DNA of 62,226 bases from Pseudarthrobacter oxydans (GTDB lineage: Bacteria > Actinomycetota > Actinomycetes > Actinomycetales > Micrococcaceae): assembly GCF_013314975.1 (NCBI RefSeq), contig NZ_JABTYH010000030.1, forward strand, positions 1-62,226. Direction: 5' to 3'. The position numbers were made by a program, and so were the translations under genes. The notes under the pieces were generated by a model. That model ran no database searches and was not told the origin of the DNA. It worked only from the letters and a program-made list of their open reading frames with translations. Positions 47,787 to 56,514 of the stretch are shown piece by piece. Each line of letters opens with the position of its first letter. Position 1 is the stretch's first letter.

Positions 47787-49784
47787 TTACGGGCAGGCGG
47801 TGACTTCGTACAGTTTCGCTTCGCCACGTTGGGCCCGGAGCGTAAAGCCGGGAGTCTCGTCGGGAATGTGAAGTCCGGCGAAGCCGTGGTTTCCCCCATG
47901 TACTTCGCGGGTGCCAAAGTCAAGCACATAACGCACGTTGTCCGCCGCGGCTGCGCTGCACACCTCAGGGTCAGTGCTTGCTTCCCTGAACTTGTCGTTC
48001 AGAAGCTCCACGGATTTCGTGTATGTCGTCAACGTGTGCTTGGACGTTGTATTACGGTCGGCCAGGGCGAAAGCCATGGCTCCTCCCGTCCATGGGTTCA
48101 CCGCTATGGTTGCCTCGGGCGGCACGATGGCGTCCAATTCTTCTATAAGCGCCATCTCATCCGCGCTGACCAGTGCGGAATCAGCTGTAGTCACATAGTT
48201 CGCCCTTGCTGAGGCTATGGATGCCCTGAGCGGCAGCGTTTGAAGCACCATAAGGACGCCCAGCAGCGCCAGTGGGACAAGAACAGGGACGACGAGACGA
48301 GAGTCTGTAAACCGGGGCGGAAGGAAAGTCAGTGAAGATCGCCGTTCCACCCACAGATGTTGCAGCTTGCCAGCCAGCCAGCCCACACCGGCGGCGGCCA
48401 GCGGCACGGCTGCAACCGGAAGCAGGGCTGCAAGGCGGTAACTGTCGTTGTACCAGACTCCCGTGAGGGCATCGCGGTCCTGTCCGGCCGCCCCTGCCGA
48501 GACGACAACAAAAAGCACGGCCACAACTATGAAGGATCCAAGCAGCCATATGCGTTGGTGTCGCCGAAACATCACTACAACACCGGTAATCAGAAGGATA
48601 CTCACTGCAAACGCTGGTGGCCTTTGCATTGCCGAGTTAGTGATGACCTCCCCAATTGCCTGGCCCGGCGTTTGGAACGGTAGCCAAGTGGCGGCGGCCG
48701 CGGGAGGACGGATGTAATTCCACATCACCACGATGACGCCAAGAATCCCGAGCAGCCCCACTCCCATGACGGCTGTCCGCCCATGGCCATTGTTACTCCG
48801 ATACCGCAATAAGAAGAACCGGAGGAAGGAAACCAACAGAATGGGAATGGAGACAGCCAGGAGGGACATCAGCCCGTTCGGATGTGCAATGGCAATGCCT
48901 GTCGCCGCCATTGGCGCCAGTACATAGCGAGCCAGCACGGGGTGATCTGTTCTATCGCTGATACCAAAAAAGATCGCAACTGTCGCCAGAGCAGCCGGCA
49001 GCATGCTGATGGCAAGAAAATTCGGGTAAAGCACGCCAAAGTCCAAGAGAAGCAGCGGGAATGAACTGAACCCCGCAGAGAGTACACCTGCGGCAGCGAC
49101 CGCATAGGCGTTGGGCCCGATGGCGGTCCGGGCAAGGAACATGCAGCCCGCCGTCCACACGGTCGCCGCTATGCACAGGTTCAGCACATTAACGGCAACG
49201 CTGATCGGTGACCCCGTCACCTGTACAAGGAGTGATGCCAGCCCGTGCCAGGCTGCCGGGTAGAAATATGGTGGACTGTCGCCGGAGGTCATGCTTGAAA
49301 GGCTCAGCGAGGATGCATTCCCGGTGTCAAGGACATACCGGATGGCATTTAGATGAAACACGTTGTCGAAGGTTTGGGAGATGTTCTCCGGTCGATCGAA
49401 GGCTTTGTAAAGCTGGAAGGCGATCGATGAGGAGCCGGCGAGGAATCCGGCCGCAGCAATGGCAGTGGCCTTCGTCGGCGTCCGGAACGTCCAATGGGGG
49501 ACCAGGTTCATGCCGCTCTTTCCCCTGCGCTCCAGCACCATGCGCATCACAAAAAGTGCCCCGGATATGAGCGCCGTTGCCACGATGACGGGGAGAGGCC
49601 CCCAGCTTACGCCAGCCAATGGCGCTGCTATGGCTGTAACAGCGACAACACTGATGGTCAACACAGGGGCGACGGCTAGGTACCAGAGGCGTTGAAGACC
49701 CAAGGCAGCGACAATGAACAGCCCGGGGATAAACAAAAGGGCAAGGCACGCAAGGATGGCGGGCACGGTTGAAAACCAACTCAT
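47787..49784 (-). CDS. Polytopic DUF6541 membrane protein, possible GT-C glycosyltransferase
   Basis: This 665-residue protein has about 12 to 13 hydrophobic helices and a C-terminal part of roughly 150 residues that is probably outside the membrane. The first large loop carries FDNVFHLNAIRYVLDTGNAS, an acidic-to-histidine motif of the kind seen in GT-C transferases that use polyprenyl-phosphate sugars, and a later loop holds DALTGVWYNDSYRLAAL. From memory, Rv3779 of the mycobacterial galactan cluster (about 666 residues) is similar and acts in galactosamine transfer to arabinogalactan; this was not checked. ATG 49784 was chosen because GGAG precedes it. The gene is convergent with the glf operon. 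Confidence 0.7.
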   Translation of the reverse strand: MSWFSTVPAILACLALLFIPGLFIVAALGLQRLWYLAVAPVLTISVVAVTAIAAPLAGVSWGPLPVIVATALISGALFVMRMVLERRGKSGMNLVPHWTFRTPTKATAIAAAGFLAGSSSIAFQLYKAFDRPENISQTFDNVFHLNAIRYVLDTGNASSLSLSSMTSGDSPPYFYPAAWHGLASLLVQVTGSPISVAVNVLNLCIAATVWTAGCMFLARTAIGPNAYAVAAAGVLSAGFSSFPLLLLDFGVLYPNFLAISMLPAALATVAIFFGISDRTDHPVLARYVLAPMAATGIAIAHPNGLMSLLAVSIPILLVSFLRFFLLRYRSNNGHGRTAVMGVGLLGILGVIVVMWNYIRPPAAAATWLPFQTPGQAIGEVITNSAMQRPPAFAVSILLITGVVVMFRRHQRIWLLGSFIVVAVLFVVVSAGAAGQDRDALTGVWYNDSYRLAALLPVAAVPLAAAGVGWLAGKLQHLWVERRSSLTFLPPRFTDSRLVVPVLVPLALLGVLMVLQTLPLRASIASARANYVTTADSALVSADEMALIEELDAIVPPEATIAVNPWTGGAMAFALADRNTTSKHTLTTYTKSVELLNDKFREASTDPEVCSAAAADNVRYVLDFGTREVHGGNHGFAGLHIPDETPGFTLRAQRGEAKLYEVTACP

Positions 49785-49838
49785 TGAGAAGCTCCACTCA
49801 AACAATACGACGGCACCTTAGGCGCCGCCCGGAAAAGC

Positions 49839-50702
49839 CTAGTTCTCCAAGAGGCCCAAGAGATAGCTGCCGTAACCGCTCTTGATGAGCGGTTCTGCGC
49901 GGTCGCGGAGATCCTGGTCCGTCAGGAACCCTTGGCGCCAGGCAATTTCCTCTGGAGCGCCGATTTTAAGGCCCTGCCGGTTTTCCACCGTGCGGATGAA
50001 GTTGGACGCATCGCTCAAATCATTGAAGGTACCGGTATCCAACCAAGCCGTACCGCGGGGGAGGATCTCCACCTGCAGGTCACCGCGCTGAAGGTATGCC
50101 CTGTTGACGTCAGTTATTTCGAGCTCCCCTCGGGGCGAAGGCTTTAGGTTTCGGGCGATGTCCACAACGTCATTGTCATAGAAATACAGGCCCGGCACTG
50201 CGTAGTGGCTTTTGGGCTTCTCCGGCTTTTCCTCAAGTGACAGGGCCTTGCCCTCATCGTCGAATTCCACCACGCCGTAGGCCTTCGGATCCTTAACCCA
50301 GTAGCCGAACACAGCGCCCCCCTTTATGTCGGAGTGCCGCCTGAGCTGGGTGCCCATGCCCTGACCATAGAAGATGTTGTCACCGAGCACGAGGGCGACC
50401 GTCTCATCGCCGATGTGGTCAGCGCCGAGAATGAAGGCCTGCGCCAGTCCGTCAGGAGAGGGCTGCTGCACGTAGGTAAGGTTAATACCGAACTGGGAAC
50501 CGTCACCAAGCAGCCTCTGGAACTGGTCTGCGTCGTGTGGTGTGGTGATGATGAGAATGTCGCGGATACCGGCCAGTATCAGAGTGGAAAGCGGGTAGTA
50601 AATCATGGGTTTGTCGTAAACCGGGACCAGTTGCTTGCTGATGCCAAGGGTGATCGGGTGAAGCCGGGACCCAGTTCCACCGGCCAGAATAATTCCACGC
50701 AT
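49839..50702 (-). CDS. rmlA: Glucose-1-phosphate thymidylyltransferase RmlA
   Basis: This 287-residue cytoplasmic enzyme makes dTDP-glucose from glucose-1-phosphate and dTTP, the first step of dTDP-L-rhamnose synthesis. The nucleotide-binding start MRGIILAGGTGSRLHPIT, the SKQLVPVYDKPMIYYPL stretch and VLGDNIFYGQGM are standard, as are EEKPEKPKSHYAVPGLYFYD and GTAWLDTGTFNDL. ATG 50702 was set because GGAGG lies nine bases ahead and it gives the canonical N-terminus; longer in-frame starts overlap the divergent promoter region. The other rhamnose genes (rmlB, rmlCD) lie 6.6 kb away on the plus strand. It follows the DUF6541 gene on the same strand, 54 bases apart. Confidence 0.97.
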   Translation of the reverse strand: MRGIILAGGTGSRLHPITLGISKQLVPVYDKPMIYYPLSTLILAGIRDILIITTPHDADQFQRLLGDGSQFGINLTYVQQPSPDGLAQAFILGADHIGDETVALVLGDNIFYGQGMGTQLRRHSDIKGGAVFGYWVKDPKAYGVVEFDDEGKALSLEEKPEKPKSHYAVPGLYFYDNDVVDIARNLKPSPRGELEITDVNRAYLQRGDLQVEILPRGTAWLDTGTFNDLSDASNFIRTVENRQGLKIGAPEEIAWRQGFLTDQDLRDRAEPLIKSGYGSYLLGLLEN

Positions 50703-50784
50703 GGTACCCATCCTCCCGTACCCGTACCCGAGACGCCAAACGCTATACAATGGACCGTCCGACCACCCTAAAGGAAGCAACGGT
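50703..50784. promoter_or_regulatory. Divergent promoter region of rmlA and the acyltransferase gene
   Basis: The near-symmetric TATACAAT at 50744-50751 gives TATACA on the plus strand and a TATA-like box on the minus strand, so it may serve both genes. A short direct repeat CCCGTACCCGTACCC lies beside it. -35 boxes are weak. Confidence 0.35.
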
Positions 50785-51867
50785 TTGAGCCTGTCCACTC
50801 TGCGACCCACGGTCATCTCATCACCGGTGCTGGGGCGGCCCCTCGATCCAAGAGCCAACAGCCTGAACCTCATCCGGCTCGTCCTTGCCTTGGCGGTTCT
50901 TTTCGCCCACAGCTGGCACATCGTCGGTGCAGGCCACGGTCCGACTTTCCAAGGCGAGAATCTGGGCGGTTGGGCGGTAGCCGGCTTTTTCGGGATCAGC
51001 GGGTACCTGATTACGGCCAGTAGGTTCGGTAACCGGATAGGTCCCTACCTGGTTCACAGAGTGGCACGGATCTTTCCGGCATTCATCGTGTGTCTCGTGG
51101 TGATGGCCTTTGTGTTCGCTCCGGTCGCTTACTTGGTACAGCGGGGCAGCCTGGACGGATTCATGTCCACGCCCACCACGCCCCTCAACTCGGTTTTTGC
51201 GAATCTGTCCCTTCGGATCGTCAGCTACGACGTTGCCGGTACGCCCGCAGGGGTCCCCTATCCGGGAGCCTGGAATGGGTCGCTTTGGACGTTGTATTTC
51301 GAGTTCATGTGTTATCTGCTCGTTGCGTTACTTGGATTCCTGCCCATGGTCCGGAAATCTCCGTGGCCAATCATCGCGGCGTTTATCCTGAGCGTTCTCC
51401 TGTGGGCCAATATGGAAATGCTAAGGCCCCTCATGCAGTCAAACACGGACTTTGAGTTGGCTGCCAGGTTGATCCCGTACTTCCTGGGGGGAGCTGTGGT
51501 TCAAGTCCTGAGCCCAAGAATCGGCATTCATCGGGTCGCAGGTCCGGTGGCCGTCTTGATTGCAGCGGCGTTTATTGTTTGGGTCCCAGGCTTCGGAGGC
51601 CAGCTGGCAGCGCCGTTCATCGCCTACTCGCTGCTCTGGATTTCCACATGGTTGCCCCAGCCCGTCATCGTCTCCAAGCATGACATCTCCTACGGGGCCT
51701 ATATCTATGCCTTCCCTGTGCAGCAGATGCTGGCGGTCTTTGGGGCCCACCACTGGGGAGTCTGGTGGTTTACCCTTGCTGCGACCCTCCTTACCGTTCC
51801 TCTGGCCGCTGCCAGCTGGCGTTTGCTGGAAAGGCCCATCATGCGCAGGGCGAAGAAGAGCGCTTAG
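50785..51867 (+). CDS. Membrane acyltransferase family 3 protein
   Basis: This 360-residue protein has about ten helices and the family-3 pattern: RLVLALAVLFAHSWHIVG with the catalytic-type histidine, WAVAGFFGISGYLI, LVHRVARIFPAFIVCLV and NGSLWTLYFEFMCYLLVALL. Members add acetyl or other acyl groups to surface sugars, taking the acyl group from the cytoplasm. Here it would modify the polymer made by this locus. TTG 50785 is favoured by AAGGAAG ahead; an ATG start at 50701 would overlap rmlA. Which sugar is modified cannot be told. Confidence 0.85.
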   Translation: MSLSTLRPTVISSPVLGRPLDPRANSLNLIRLVLALAVLFAHSWHIVGAGHGPTFQGENLGGWAVAGFFGISGYLITASRFGNRIGPYLVHRVARIFPAFIVCLVVMAFVFAPVAYLVQRGSLDGFMSTPTTPLNSVFANLSLRIVSYDVAGTPAGVPYPGAWNGSLWTLYFEFMCYLLVALLGFLPMVRKSPWPIIAAFILSVLLWANMEMLRPLMQSNTDFELAARLIPYFLGGAVVQVLSPRIGIHRVAGPVAVLIAAAFIVWVPGFGGQLAAPFIAYSLLWISTWLPQPVIVSKHDISYGAYIYAFPVQQMLAVFGAHHWGVWWFTLAATLLTVPLAAASWRLLERPIMRRAKKSA

Positions 51868-52173
51868 CGATCCCGGTCCTGAACAGGGCAGAAGGGGAAG
51901 ACCGGGCTTTATCCCATCCCTGCTGCAGGATAATTACGACCAAGGGGCGAGCATGAGCAGTTGTCCTTCCACTGCCGCTCGTTGCAAGCCGAAGCCAGTT
52001 GATTGCCTGCGCGAACGTAAAAGGACAAGATGTCCGGCAGGAAAGGAACCACTGCGATCACAGCGACAGGCGAGGTAACCAGCAAGGCGCAAGTCACTTC
52101 TGACATCAGTAGGAGATAACCGGGGTCGCTGAAGGGGACAGCGGCGGTTCAGTGGGATGGCTCGGCGAACCTC
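51868..52173. other. Gap with a possible fragment of a membrane protein gene
   Basis: No intact gene is supported. On the minus strand at 51909-52106 a short frame reads MSEVTCALLVTSPVAVIAVV, then PFLPDILSFYV, one hydrophobic helix followed by a polar tail. It has no clear ribosome site and could be a remnant of a polysaccharide membrane protein between the acyltransferase and GT2 genes, or chance. Confidence 0.3.
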
Positions 52174-53073
52174 TTAGCCGGCACGGCGCTGACCTGTCCT
52201 GCCTGCGAGGCCATCGCTTATTCCGGCCACCGCGTGGGACAGACGCTCCAAACGCCCCGGTGCCAGCAGCGTCACGATCGCCAAGTGGCGGTAGTCTGCC
52301 AGGAATCCTTTCAGGGCCCACCATGGCTGACCGCGCCAGTACTTCCGCGAAAGGAGGATGCGGTTCCTGAACAGGTAATAGTAGCGCCAGGAAGCGGCGG
52401 TCCGCACTTTTACCGGAACGCCGCGAAATGACAGGTCGGCACCCAACAGACGCGCCGTGGTCATGTTTCCCAACGTGTGGTTCAGCGCCGCATCCGGAGC
52501 AATGACAGCGTTGAACCCCGCAGACTGGCACCGCAGAAAGTATTCAGTGTCCACTCCGTCGATGAATAGATCGCTTTGGAATGTCCCTAACTCCTCCAGA
52601 ACCGCAACGGGCAGGAGCAGCCCCGATTGTATGGGTTCCCCTCCCAAGGTTATGCCGTTCCGCACGCCGGCACGGCGGGTCGGAAGGCCCCTGATGGAAG
52701 CCGGAGCAACCATGCCTACCTTTACGCCTGCTTCTTCCGCCTTTTCGGCCCCTGCCTCAAGAGCAGCCACGTAACCGTCGTCGAGCAGGCTGTCCTGGTC
52801 CATGGTGAGGATATAGCGGGGACGTGCCGGCGAGGCGAGTGCGACTGCAATTCCGGCGTTCAGGGCCTGGGCAATTCCGGAGTTGTCGTTGAGCCTCTCC
52901 ACGGTACAGCCGAGGTCCCTTAGCTCCTGGAGGATATGACTGGGATCCTGGGGACTTCCATCGTCGACAATGACTACCTGGGTAACTTGGGAAAGCAGCG
53001 CGGCCGCGTTCTTCAGAATGTGCTCGTCAGGATTAAACAGGCTGACTACGGCGGTGGTTGCTGTGGACCTCAT
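52174..53073 (-). CDS. GT2 glycosyltransferase, rhamnosyltransferase-like
   Basis: This 299-residue GT-A enzyme has the NSGIAQALNAGIAVAL segment, the metal-binding LTMDQDSLLDDGY, and the acceptor region FIDGVDTEYFLRCQSAGF with ALNHTLGN. These match the pattern of the rhamnosyltransferase family (TIGR01556 type), and the dTDP-rhamnose genes of the locus support rhamnose as donor. The C-terminal RYYYLFRNRILLSRKYW is also usual for this group. ATG 53073 has no strong ribosome site, but the spacing to the upstream epimerase gene is only 11 bases, so they are co-transcribed. Confidence 0.82.
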   Translation of the reverse strand: MRSTATTAVVSLFNPDEHILKNAAALLSQVTQVVIVDDGSPQDPSHILQELRDLGCTVERLNDNSGIAQALNAGIAVALASPARPRYILTMDQDSLLDDGYVAALEAGAEKAEEAGVKVGMVAPASIRGLPTRRAGVRNGITLGGEPIQSGLLLPVAVLEELGTFQSDLFIDGVDTEYFLRCQSAGFNAVIAPDAALNHTLGNMTTARLLGADLSFRGVPVKVRTAASWRYYYLFRNRILLSRKYWRGQPWWALKGFLADYRHLAIVTLLAPGRLERLSHAVAGISDGLAGRTGQRRAG

Positions 53074-53084
53074 ATGCTCGCCGG

Positions 53085-54179
53085 TCAGGCGGGCTGAACG
53101 TCTGGCTGGGCATCAATCCAGTTAGCCAGCCGTTCGATGCCTTGGGCCAGACTGTACTGTGGACTCCACCCCAGGACCTTCTCAGCGGCGGTAATGTCGG
53201 CCCATGCGTGGCGGACATCCCCCTGCCTGTACTGGCCGGTGACGTGCGCGGCAGGTGCGTTATAGTGCTCGGCTATAAGTCTGGCGGCAGTGCCAATTGT
53301 TTGGAACTCTCCGGAGCCAATATCCATTGGCTCCCCCTGGACAGTTGGAGAGACGGCGGCGGCGACGATAGCCGAAGCAACATCGTCGATGAGAATGAAG
53401 TCACGGCGGACTTCTCCGTCTTCATACAGCGGAATTGATTTCCCGCCCATTGCCATCCGGCAGAACAGGCTCATGATGCCAGTGTATGGATTGATCAGGG
53501 ACTGGCCGGGCCCATAGACATTCTGGAGCCGAAGGATGACCGTCTCCACTCCGTAGGACTTGGCCCAGGTTTGAAGCACGTGTTCCTGGGCCAGCTTCGT
53601 TGCGCCGTAAACGCTGACCGGCGCCGGGAAGACGTCCGATGCCTTCATGGCAACGGGGGAGGCCCCCGGGAAATCCCACTGCGCCTTATCGAGCGTTTCG
53701 CTTGTCCGCTGGCCAGGATAAAAAGTGCGTCCTTCAGCGTCCATCCAGGCACCTTCTCCATAAACTGCACGGCTGGAGGACAGTACGATACGCCGGGGCA
53801 GTTTGGCATGGCGGTTGAGGCCGTCCAGAAGTTGGGACGTCCCAACCACGTTTACATGGGTATGCCGGGTGGACTCCTCCAAGGACTGCCCCGTTCCGGT
53901 TTCGGCAGCCAAATGGATCACGACGTCGGGCGTCACTTCCCGCAGGACCGAATCCCACGTCTGCGCCTCGGTGACATCGGCGACGATAAGTTCCGCTGCG
54001 AGGTTCAGCTGCGGCGGCCGTTCTCCTGTGCTATGTATCTGTGGGTGGAGGTTGTCGACCACAACCAGGCGGTCAAATCTCTGGGCCAGTTCATCGGAGA
54101 TAGCGCAGCCGATAAAGCCGGCACCGCCTGTTACCAGAACAGTGCCGCCAGGGCGGGCGGAAGTTGCAGAGGTAGTCAC
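53085..54179 (-). CDS. NAD-dependent epimerase/dehydratase (extended SDR)
   Basis: This 364-residue sugar-nucleotide enzyme has the dinucleotide motif VLVTGGAGFIG, the VVDNLHPQIH strand end that reads Asp for NAD, SSSRAVYGEG and the catalytic YGATK (VSVYGATKLAQEH). The substrate is not clear; UDP- or dTDP-sugar 4-epimerases and dehydratases look like this. The C-terminal part WADITAAEKVLGWSPQYSLAQGIERLANWI is typical. GTG 54179 is favoured by GAAAGG ahead; the longer frame to 54296 would overlap the upstream glycosyltransferase. Part of a minus-strand run of sugar genes. Confidence 0.85.
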   Translation of the reverse strand: MTTSATSARPGGTVLVTGGAGFIGCAISDELAQRFDRLVVVDNLHPQIHSTGERPPQLNLAAELIVADVTEAQTWDSVLREVTPDVVIHLAAETGTGQSLEESTRHTHVNVVGTSQLLDGLNRHAKLPRRIVLSSSRAVYGEGAWMDAEGRTFYPGQRTSETLDKAQWDFPGASPVAMKASDVFPAPVSVYGATKLAQEHVLQTWAKSYGVETVILRLQNVYGPGQSLINPYTGIMSLFCRMAMGGKSIPLYEDGEVRRDFILIDDVASAIVAAAVSPTVQGEPMDIGSGEFQTIGTAARLIAEHYNAPAAHVTGQYRQGDVRHAWADITAAEKVLGWSPQYSLAQGIERLANWIDAQPDVQPA

Positions 54180-54204
54180 GTGGGACCTTTCGTAGCTGGC
54201 GGCG

Positions 54205-55092
54205 TTACTTGCCGAAGGTGTGTCGGACCAAAGCCTTGACGGCAGCGGCGTTTTTGCCGAGGACGGCCTTGGGAAGAAGTGACGCCGCATGGGCACGGGA
54301 TGTCAGCCTTAGCTGTGCGGCCCGGGCGGCCTTATTCCATCCCAGCTCACGTGCCTGTCCCGCAGCGACAGCGAAATACTCGCGTTCACCGGCAAACCTG
54401 GAGCCGTCGACAAGTTTGGTGGATGAGGCACTGTTTGAGTGCCGACGGTATTTAAAGCAAACAGTGGGCTCGATAAGGAGTTGGTCCCCGTTGTAGACCA
54501 TGTCCATGATCAGGGCGAGGTCCTGGATAATGGGGAATCCGTCCCGGAATTGCACCTTGCGGATGTTGTCAGTCCGGAAAGCAAGCGATGGCCAATAGAG
54601 CCAGTCACCGTGCATAAGGTTGCTGGCAATCGCCTCGCCCGAGATGAGTCGCCGGCCGTCGCCGCCGGGCTTGATGACCCTCTGCTTGACAGTGTCCACC
54701 AGTGTTGTGACGTCGCGGCCGTCTTCGTCAATGACCTGGACCCCCGGTTGAATAAGGGCAGCCTCCGGATATTGTGCGTGGGCCTGGAGGATGGTGAAGA
54801 CGTAGTTCGGGAGCAGCACATCGTCACACCCGAGGATAACCAGCACATCTTCTGTAGCCATAGAGACGCAGGTGCGGTAGTTCTCCGTTATTCCCGCGTT
54901 ATGGTCCTTGCGGACGTAACGGACACGGTCATCCTTTATGGCCATCATAAAATCGTGTATTTCCATGGTGGGATATGCGTCATCCACCACTGTGAGGAGC
55001 CAGTCATCGGAGTCCTGCGACAGGACACTTTTAACCGTTTCCTTCATGTATTCCGGGTCGCCCCAGTACGGAATAAAAATATCCAACGGCAT
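54205..55092 (-). CDS. GT2 family glycosyltransferase
   Basis: This 295-residue enzyme begins DIFIPYWGDPEYMKETVKSV and LTVVDDAYP, the start of a GT-A fold, and has the metal-binding LGCDDVLLPNY region. No helix other than possible amphipathic ones near the C-terminus is visible. The donor and acceptor are unknown. Three bases separate its start from the DUF2304 gene stop, so the run DPM1-like GT2, DUF2304, this GT2, epimerase, rhamnosyltransferase appears to be one minus-strand operon. Confidence 0.82.
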   Translation of the reverse strand: MPLDIFIPYWGDPEYMKETVKSVLSQDSDDWLLTVVDDAYPTMEIHDFMMAIKDDRVRYVRKDHNAGITENYRTCVSMATEDVLVILGCDDVLLPNYVFTILQAHAQYPEAALIQPGVQVIDEDGRDVTTLVDTVKQRVIKPGGDGRRLISGEAIASNLMHGDWLYWPSLAFRTDNIRKVQFRDGFPIIQDLALIMDMVYNGDQLLIEPTVCFKYRRHSNSASSTKLVDGSRFAGEREYFAVAAGQARELGWNKAARAAQLRLTSRAHAASLLPKAVLGKNAAAVKALVRHTFGK

Positions 55093-55095
55093 GAG

Positions 55096-55536
55096 TCAGT
55101 TCGAACCTTTGTCTCGTAGATCGGGCTTGGCTGCGGGGTGGTGGTTGTCCGGAGATGTCGCAATAGAGTCCGACGGCCCCATCATGGGCCGTGACTGGCG
55201 GTTGTCCAATTCCTCTACCTGCACGCGCAGAATCGCAACCTCCTCCGCGAGCGTCCGTGTTTCGTCTTCAACGACGGATATCTCCCAGGAGAGGTGTAGG
55301 CACACTCCGAGCAGCATCAGAATGCTCATGGCGAACAGCAGGTTGGAGGGCAGTTGCACCCCGACAAACTCCGCAACGACATTGAGCATGCGGGGGAAGG
55401 CTGCCAGAACAAGGGTCAGTACTCCGACGATCAGCCAAAGGACGGCGTACTTCTCCCGGAGCTTTTTCCGCCGGAGCATTTCGACGACCAAGCCAACAAT
55501 TACCAGGGCAAGCAGGAAGGCAGCGATATTACCCAT
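55096..55536 (-). CDS. DUF2304 small membrane protein
   Basis: The 146-residue protein has two to three helices (NIAAFLLALVIVGLVVEML; YAVLWLIVGVLTLVLAAF; LFAMSILMLLGVCLHLSW) followed by a coiled-coil-like stretch (EDETRTLAEEVAILRVQVEEL) and a polar tail. This is the DUF2304 layout. Such proteins lie next to polyprenyl-phosphate sugar synthases; from memory, Rv3632 of Mycobacterium helps Rv3631 make polyprenyl-phosphate GalNAc. It directly follows a DPM1-like GT2 with a 3-base gap, so a similar pair is likely. Confidence 0.8.
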   Translation of the reverse strand: MGNIAAFLLALVIVGLVVEMLRRKKLREKYAVLWLIVGVLTLVLAAFPRMLNVVAEFVGVQLPSNLLFAMSILMLLGVCLHLSWEISVVEDETRTLAEEVAILRVQVEELDNRQSRPMMGPSDSIATSPDNHHPAAKPDLRDKGSN

Positions 55537-55539
55537 GCT

Positions 55540-56298
55540 TTAGGCACCGGTCGCATAAGGTGACGTTGGGCCACTTTGAGCCAGATGGGAACGCTTACGG
55601 GTCAGGGCAAACAACAGGGCAAACACCGATCTTCCAAGGTATATGGCGGCCTTCGCGGGATTGTGGCTGGGCTTCCCGCCCTGGCGGGCACGCATTTCCA
55701 CTGGCACCTGGGTGACCGTGCAGCCGGAACGGATTGCAACGACCAGGGAGTCAATAGTGTCGCCAAGGTACTCGGCCGGATAGTGGTCCAGGTACTGATC
55801 CATGGCGCGCAGGTTCGCTGCCCGGAAGCCGCTGGTGACGTCGGTCAGGCGCGTCTTGGCAAGCCCGGAAATCACTTTCGCCAAGAGTTGCATGGCCCAT
55901 TTCCTTGGGCCTGTGACTTTATAGTCGCCGCGGTCTGCAAACCTGGCGCCGATAGAGATGTCGGCTTGCGACAGTCCCTCGAGCACTTCGTCAATGCTGC
56001 GGGGATCGTGTTGGCCATCCGAGTCCACCTGAATCACCTGCGCGTAACCGCAACGCCGGGCGTACTTAAAGCCTGCCCGCATGGCACCGCCCACGCCGAG
56101 GTTGAATGGCAAGTTGAGGACCGTCGCCCCGGCGGCCGCAGCAACAGTCGCGGTGTTGTCCGTAGACCCGTCATTGACTACAAGGACGTCATACCGGGGG
56201 TCTGTGTTGAGAACTTCCCGCACGGTGTTACCGACGGCTTCCGACTCATTCCAGGCAGGCATGATCACCAGGACGCGCGGATGGGGGGTGGATTCCAT
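55540..56298 (-). CDS. DPM1-like GT2, probable polyprenyl-phosphate sugar synthase
   Basis: This 252-residue GT-A protein has the DPM1-type pattern: VLVIMPAWNESEAVGNTVREVL, VLVVNDGSTDNT, LPFNLGVGGAMRAGFKYA and VIQVDSDGQHDPRSIDEVL with the D-x-D. SGFRAANLRAMDQYL is also common in the family. It should transfer a sugar from a nucleotide donor to polyprenyl phosphate on the inner membrane. ATG 56298 was chosen; a TATAGT -10-like box lies nine bases ahead of that start. The 216-base gap upstream is divergent with another GT2 gene and contains a TCAAC/GTTGA inverted repeat at 56314-56331. Confidence 0.82.
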   Translation of the reverse strand: MESTPHPRVLVIMPAWNESEAVGNTVREVLNTDPRYDVLVVNDGSTDNTATVAAAAGATVLNLPFNLGVGGAMRAGFKYARRCGYAQVIQVDSDGQHDPRSIDEVLEGLSQADISIGARFADRGDYKVTGPRKWAMQLLAKVISGLAKTRLTDVTSGFRAANLRAMDQYLDHYPAEYLGDTIDSLVVAIRSGCTVTQVPVEMRARQGGKPSHNPAKAAIYLGRSVFALLFALTRKRSHLAQSGPTSPYATGA

Positions 56299-56514
56299 GG
56301 TGTCCAAACTATATCAACTTCGTTCTGTTGATTCGGCGCCGATGCCTGTTCCTGCACGACGGGGCGGCTGAGGAAACCGCCGATGCCACGAGTTACGCAA
56401 TGGGGCCTCAGGGCGGTTCAGCCGAAATCCCAGGCCGTGCAGCCTAAGATGGGACGGGCTCTCCAAAGACATGCCGGCGAGCCAGGAAGTACTCCCGCAT
56501 ACGGAAGGAGCAGG

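Noticed and set aside
47651..47929. Minus-strand frame of 92 codons as a separate gene
   Set aside because: Overlaps the end of the DUF6541 gene, has no ribosome site, and only the last 40 residues look protein-like; noted as a possible remnant instead.
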